DNA of 5,895 nt, taken from an uncultured Eggerthellaceae bacterium (lineage in GTDB: Bacteria > Actinomycetota > Coriobacteriia > Coriobacteriales > Eggerthellaceae). The DNA lies in NCBI GenBank assembly GCA_947632575.1, contig CANRPV010000093.1, positions 1-5,895 of the forward strand. Direction: 5' to 3'. The notes under the pieces are model-generated. The model did not search any database. It saw only the letters and a list, made by a program, of their open reading frames with translations, and was not told the DNA's origin. The position numbers were made by a program, and so were the translations under genes. Below, one piece after another: positions 5,268-5,895 of this stretch; position 1 is the stretch's first letter, and every line of letters begins with the position of its first letter.

Positions 5268-5516
5268 TTAGGAGGCCGCCCGTGCCTCCGTGAGAGCCTT
5301 GGTGAGCTGATCGGCGCAGGAGGTGGGCTTACGTCCGCAGGTGTTGCCGGCGAGGATTTCGATGATGTGATCGACGTTTTGTCCGGCGACCAATTTGGCG
5401 ATGGCTTTGGTGTTGCCGTCGCAGCCACCGACGAATTCTACCTGCTTTATGGTGTCGCCATCAAGTTCAACTCTGATCTCTCGAGCACAGATGCCCTTAG
5501 GCTGGAATCGATACAT
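5268..5516 (-). CDS. TSCPD-domain protein, TIGR03905-like, function unknown
   Basis: The 82-residue product resembles the small stand-alone TSCPD-domain family (TIGR03905-type), whose domain also occurs at the C-terminus of some vitamin-B12-dependent ribonucleotide reductases. Visible signatures are MYRFQPKGICAREI (1-14), VEFVGGCDGNTKAIAKLV (26-43), and NTCGRKPTSCADQLTKAL (58-75). Cysteines at 10, 32, 60 and 67 are the positions expected to bind a metal; this is inference. The name-giving TSCPD is TSCAD here (Pro to Ala). I chose the ATG at 5516, because the family starts at MYRFQP and GAGAGGGG lies 6 bases upstream. An open frame extends to an ATG at 5600, but that part is within the hairpin and promoter region and unlike the family. 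It lies between the PII gene and rpsA with long gaps, so it is probably transcribed alone. Cellular role unknown. Confidence 0.88.
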   Translation of the reverse strand: MYRFQPKGICAREIRVELDGDTIKQVEFVGGCDGNTKAIAKLVAGQNVDHIIEILAGNTCGRKPTSCADQLTKALTEARAAS

Positions 5517-5522
5517 CGCCCG

Positions 5523-5556
5523 CCCCTCTCTTTTGATCGTGCGAACTATTATCCCA
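5523..5556 (-). promoter_or_regulatory. Extended -10 promoter and ribosome binding site of the TSCPD gene
   Basis: TGGGATAAT (5556-5548, minus strand) gives an extended TGN element plus GATAAT (5 of 6). No good -35 is seen. The predicted start near 5541 leaves a leader of about 25 bases that contains the Shine-Dalgarno GAGAGGGG (5530-5523), 6 bases before the ATG at 5516. This site decides the start codon in favour of 5516 over 5600. Confidence 0.55.
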
Positions 5557-5575
5557 TAAGAGCGATCGGTAAGCC

Positions 5576-5615
5576 GCGCCCGAAAGATGGCTTCCTTCAA
5601 CCACCTTTCGGGCGC
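5576..5615 (-). terminator. Long hairpin between the PII and TSCPD genes, possible terminator
   Basis: GCGCCCGAAAG (5576-5586, plus strand) and CTTTCGGGCGC (5605-5615) are perfect 11-base inverted copies. On minus-strand RNA the stem continues through a G-U pair and TGG/CCA to about 15 pairs with the loop TTGAAGGAAG. The G-U pair would be A/C on the plus strand, which favours minus-strand transcription. No T-tract follows, so it is an untypical terminator or a processing or stability element. It lies about 160 bases after the PII stop and just upstream of the TSCPD promoter. Confidence 0.5.
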
Positions 5616-5731
5616 ACGGTTTCAAATGTATTGTTTCGAGCGCATAGCTTCAGGCACACCGTTTCAGGTGCGGAGCTCCAGGCGCACGATTTCGAACACA
5701 CAATTCCTAAGCTCACAGTCAAAATGTGCGG
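5606..5731. repeat. Degenerate 14-bp tandem repeat, 7 clear plus 2 weak units
   Basis: Seven consecutive units of exactly 14 bases fill 5606-5703 (plus strand): TTTCGGGCGCACGG, TTTCAAATGTATTG, TTTCGAGCGCATAG, CTTCAGGCACACCG, TTTCAGGTGCGGAG, CTCCAGGCGCACGA, TTTCGAACACACAA. The consensus is about TTTCRGGCGCACNG. A shifted unit (TCCTAAGCTCACAG, 5705-5718) and a weak ninth (GTCAAAATGTGCGG, 5718-5731) keep nearly the same register. Fourteen is not a multiple of three, so it is not a repeated peptide. It lies wholly between two genes. The right arm of the hairpin at 5576-5615 is unit 1. Confidence 0.85.
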
Positions 5732-5773
5732 AGGTGCTGATTGCTGAGAGTCGAAAAGAGAGTTCGCGAAAGG

Positions 5774-5895
5774 TTAAATGGCGTTGTCACCCTCTTCGCC
5801 GGTACGAATACGGATTACCTGATCAACCGGGAAGATAAAGATCTTTCCATCACCCACTGAACCCGTTCTCGCCGTCTCCTGGATGATCTTGACCA
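5774..5895 (-). CDS. PII-family nitrogen regulatory protein, C-terminal end (truncated by window edge)
   Basis: PII proteins are small cytoplasmic trimers that sense ATP/ADP and 2-oxoglutarate and control ammonium transporters, glutamine synthetase regulators and other targets. Only the last 39 codons are inside the window, read from 5893 to the TAA at 5776-5774. They contain the C-terminal family signature TARTGSVGDGKIFIFPVD followed by QVIRIRTGEEGDNAI, which holds the nucleotide-binding GDGKIF and the RxRTGE end. About two thirds of the protein, including the T-loop, lies beyond the right edge. Whether it is GlnB or GlnK cannot be told; a neighbouring amtB would favour glnK. Family assignment is secure from the signature alone. 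The 257 bases after its stop contain the 14-bp tandem repeat and a long hairpin rather than a classic terminator. Confidence 0.93.
   Translation of the reverse strand, partial: VKIIQETARTGSVGDGKIFIFPVDQVIRIRTGEEGDNAI

Noticed and set aside
5517..5600. N-terminal extension of the TSCPD protein to an ATG at 5600
   Set aside because: The extension lies in the hairpin and promoter region and is unlike the family, while the ATG at 5516 has a well-spaced Shine-Dalgarno.
5606..5731. CRISPR array
   Set aside because: Units are 14 bases, contiguous and degenerate, with no unique spacers and no cas genes nearby.
5196..5747. 183-codon open frame on the plus strand across the TSCPD gene and the tandem repeat
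   Set aside because: It is antisense to a confidently assigned gene and then runs through a non-coding repeat and hairpin; the product has no recognisable feature.
5587..5838. 83-codon open frame on the plus strand through the 14-bp repeat and into the PII gene
   Set aside because: The repeat period is not a multiple of three, so the peptide is not periodic in a coding sense, and the frame overlaps the PII gene antisense.

Overview
The window looks like chromosomal core DNA from an actinobacterium, most likely of the class Coriobacteriia (Eggerthella/Slackia-like). This is inferred from a four-domain actinobacterial-style S1 protein, the order rpsA-coaE-uvrB, a small TSCPD-domain protein, and moderately GC-rich coding sequence. 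The taxon is inferred from protein character and gene order; no search was run. No mobile element, rRNA, tRNA or CRISPR array is visible.

All supported genes lie on the minus strand, so transcription runs from the right edge to the left. In that order: the last 39 residues of a PII nitrogen-regulator protein (5774-5895, cut by the edge); a 257-base gap holding a degenerate 14-bp tandem repeat and a long hairpin; a small TSCPD-domain protein (5268-5516); a 415-base regulatory region with two candidate promoters, inverted repeats and a structured leader; rpsA, ribosomal protein S1 (3482-4852); an intrinsic terminator (3421-3458); a compact promoter for coaE; coaE, dephospho-CoA kinase (2757-3365); uvrB, excision-repair helicase subunit (561-2714); and the first 145 residues of RecN (1-437, cut by the edge).

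Functionally, coaE-uvrB and probably recN form one transcription unit: the coaE-uvrB gap is 42 bases and no terminator is seen before recN. It joins the last step of coenzyme A synthesis to nucleotide-excision and double-strand-break repair. rpsA has its own promoters and a strong terminator, so it is mainly monocistronic.

The points most worth following up are non-coding. One is the 14-bp tandem repeat downstream of the PII gene, whose copies differ almost only by transitions and keep a fixed purine/pyrimidine pattern. The other is the rpsA leader, where a TTG start has its Shine-Dalgarno in a hairpin that overlaps the end of a 49-codon upstream reading frame. I do not see a complete new multi-gene system here.
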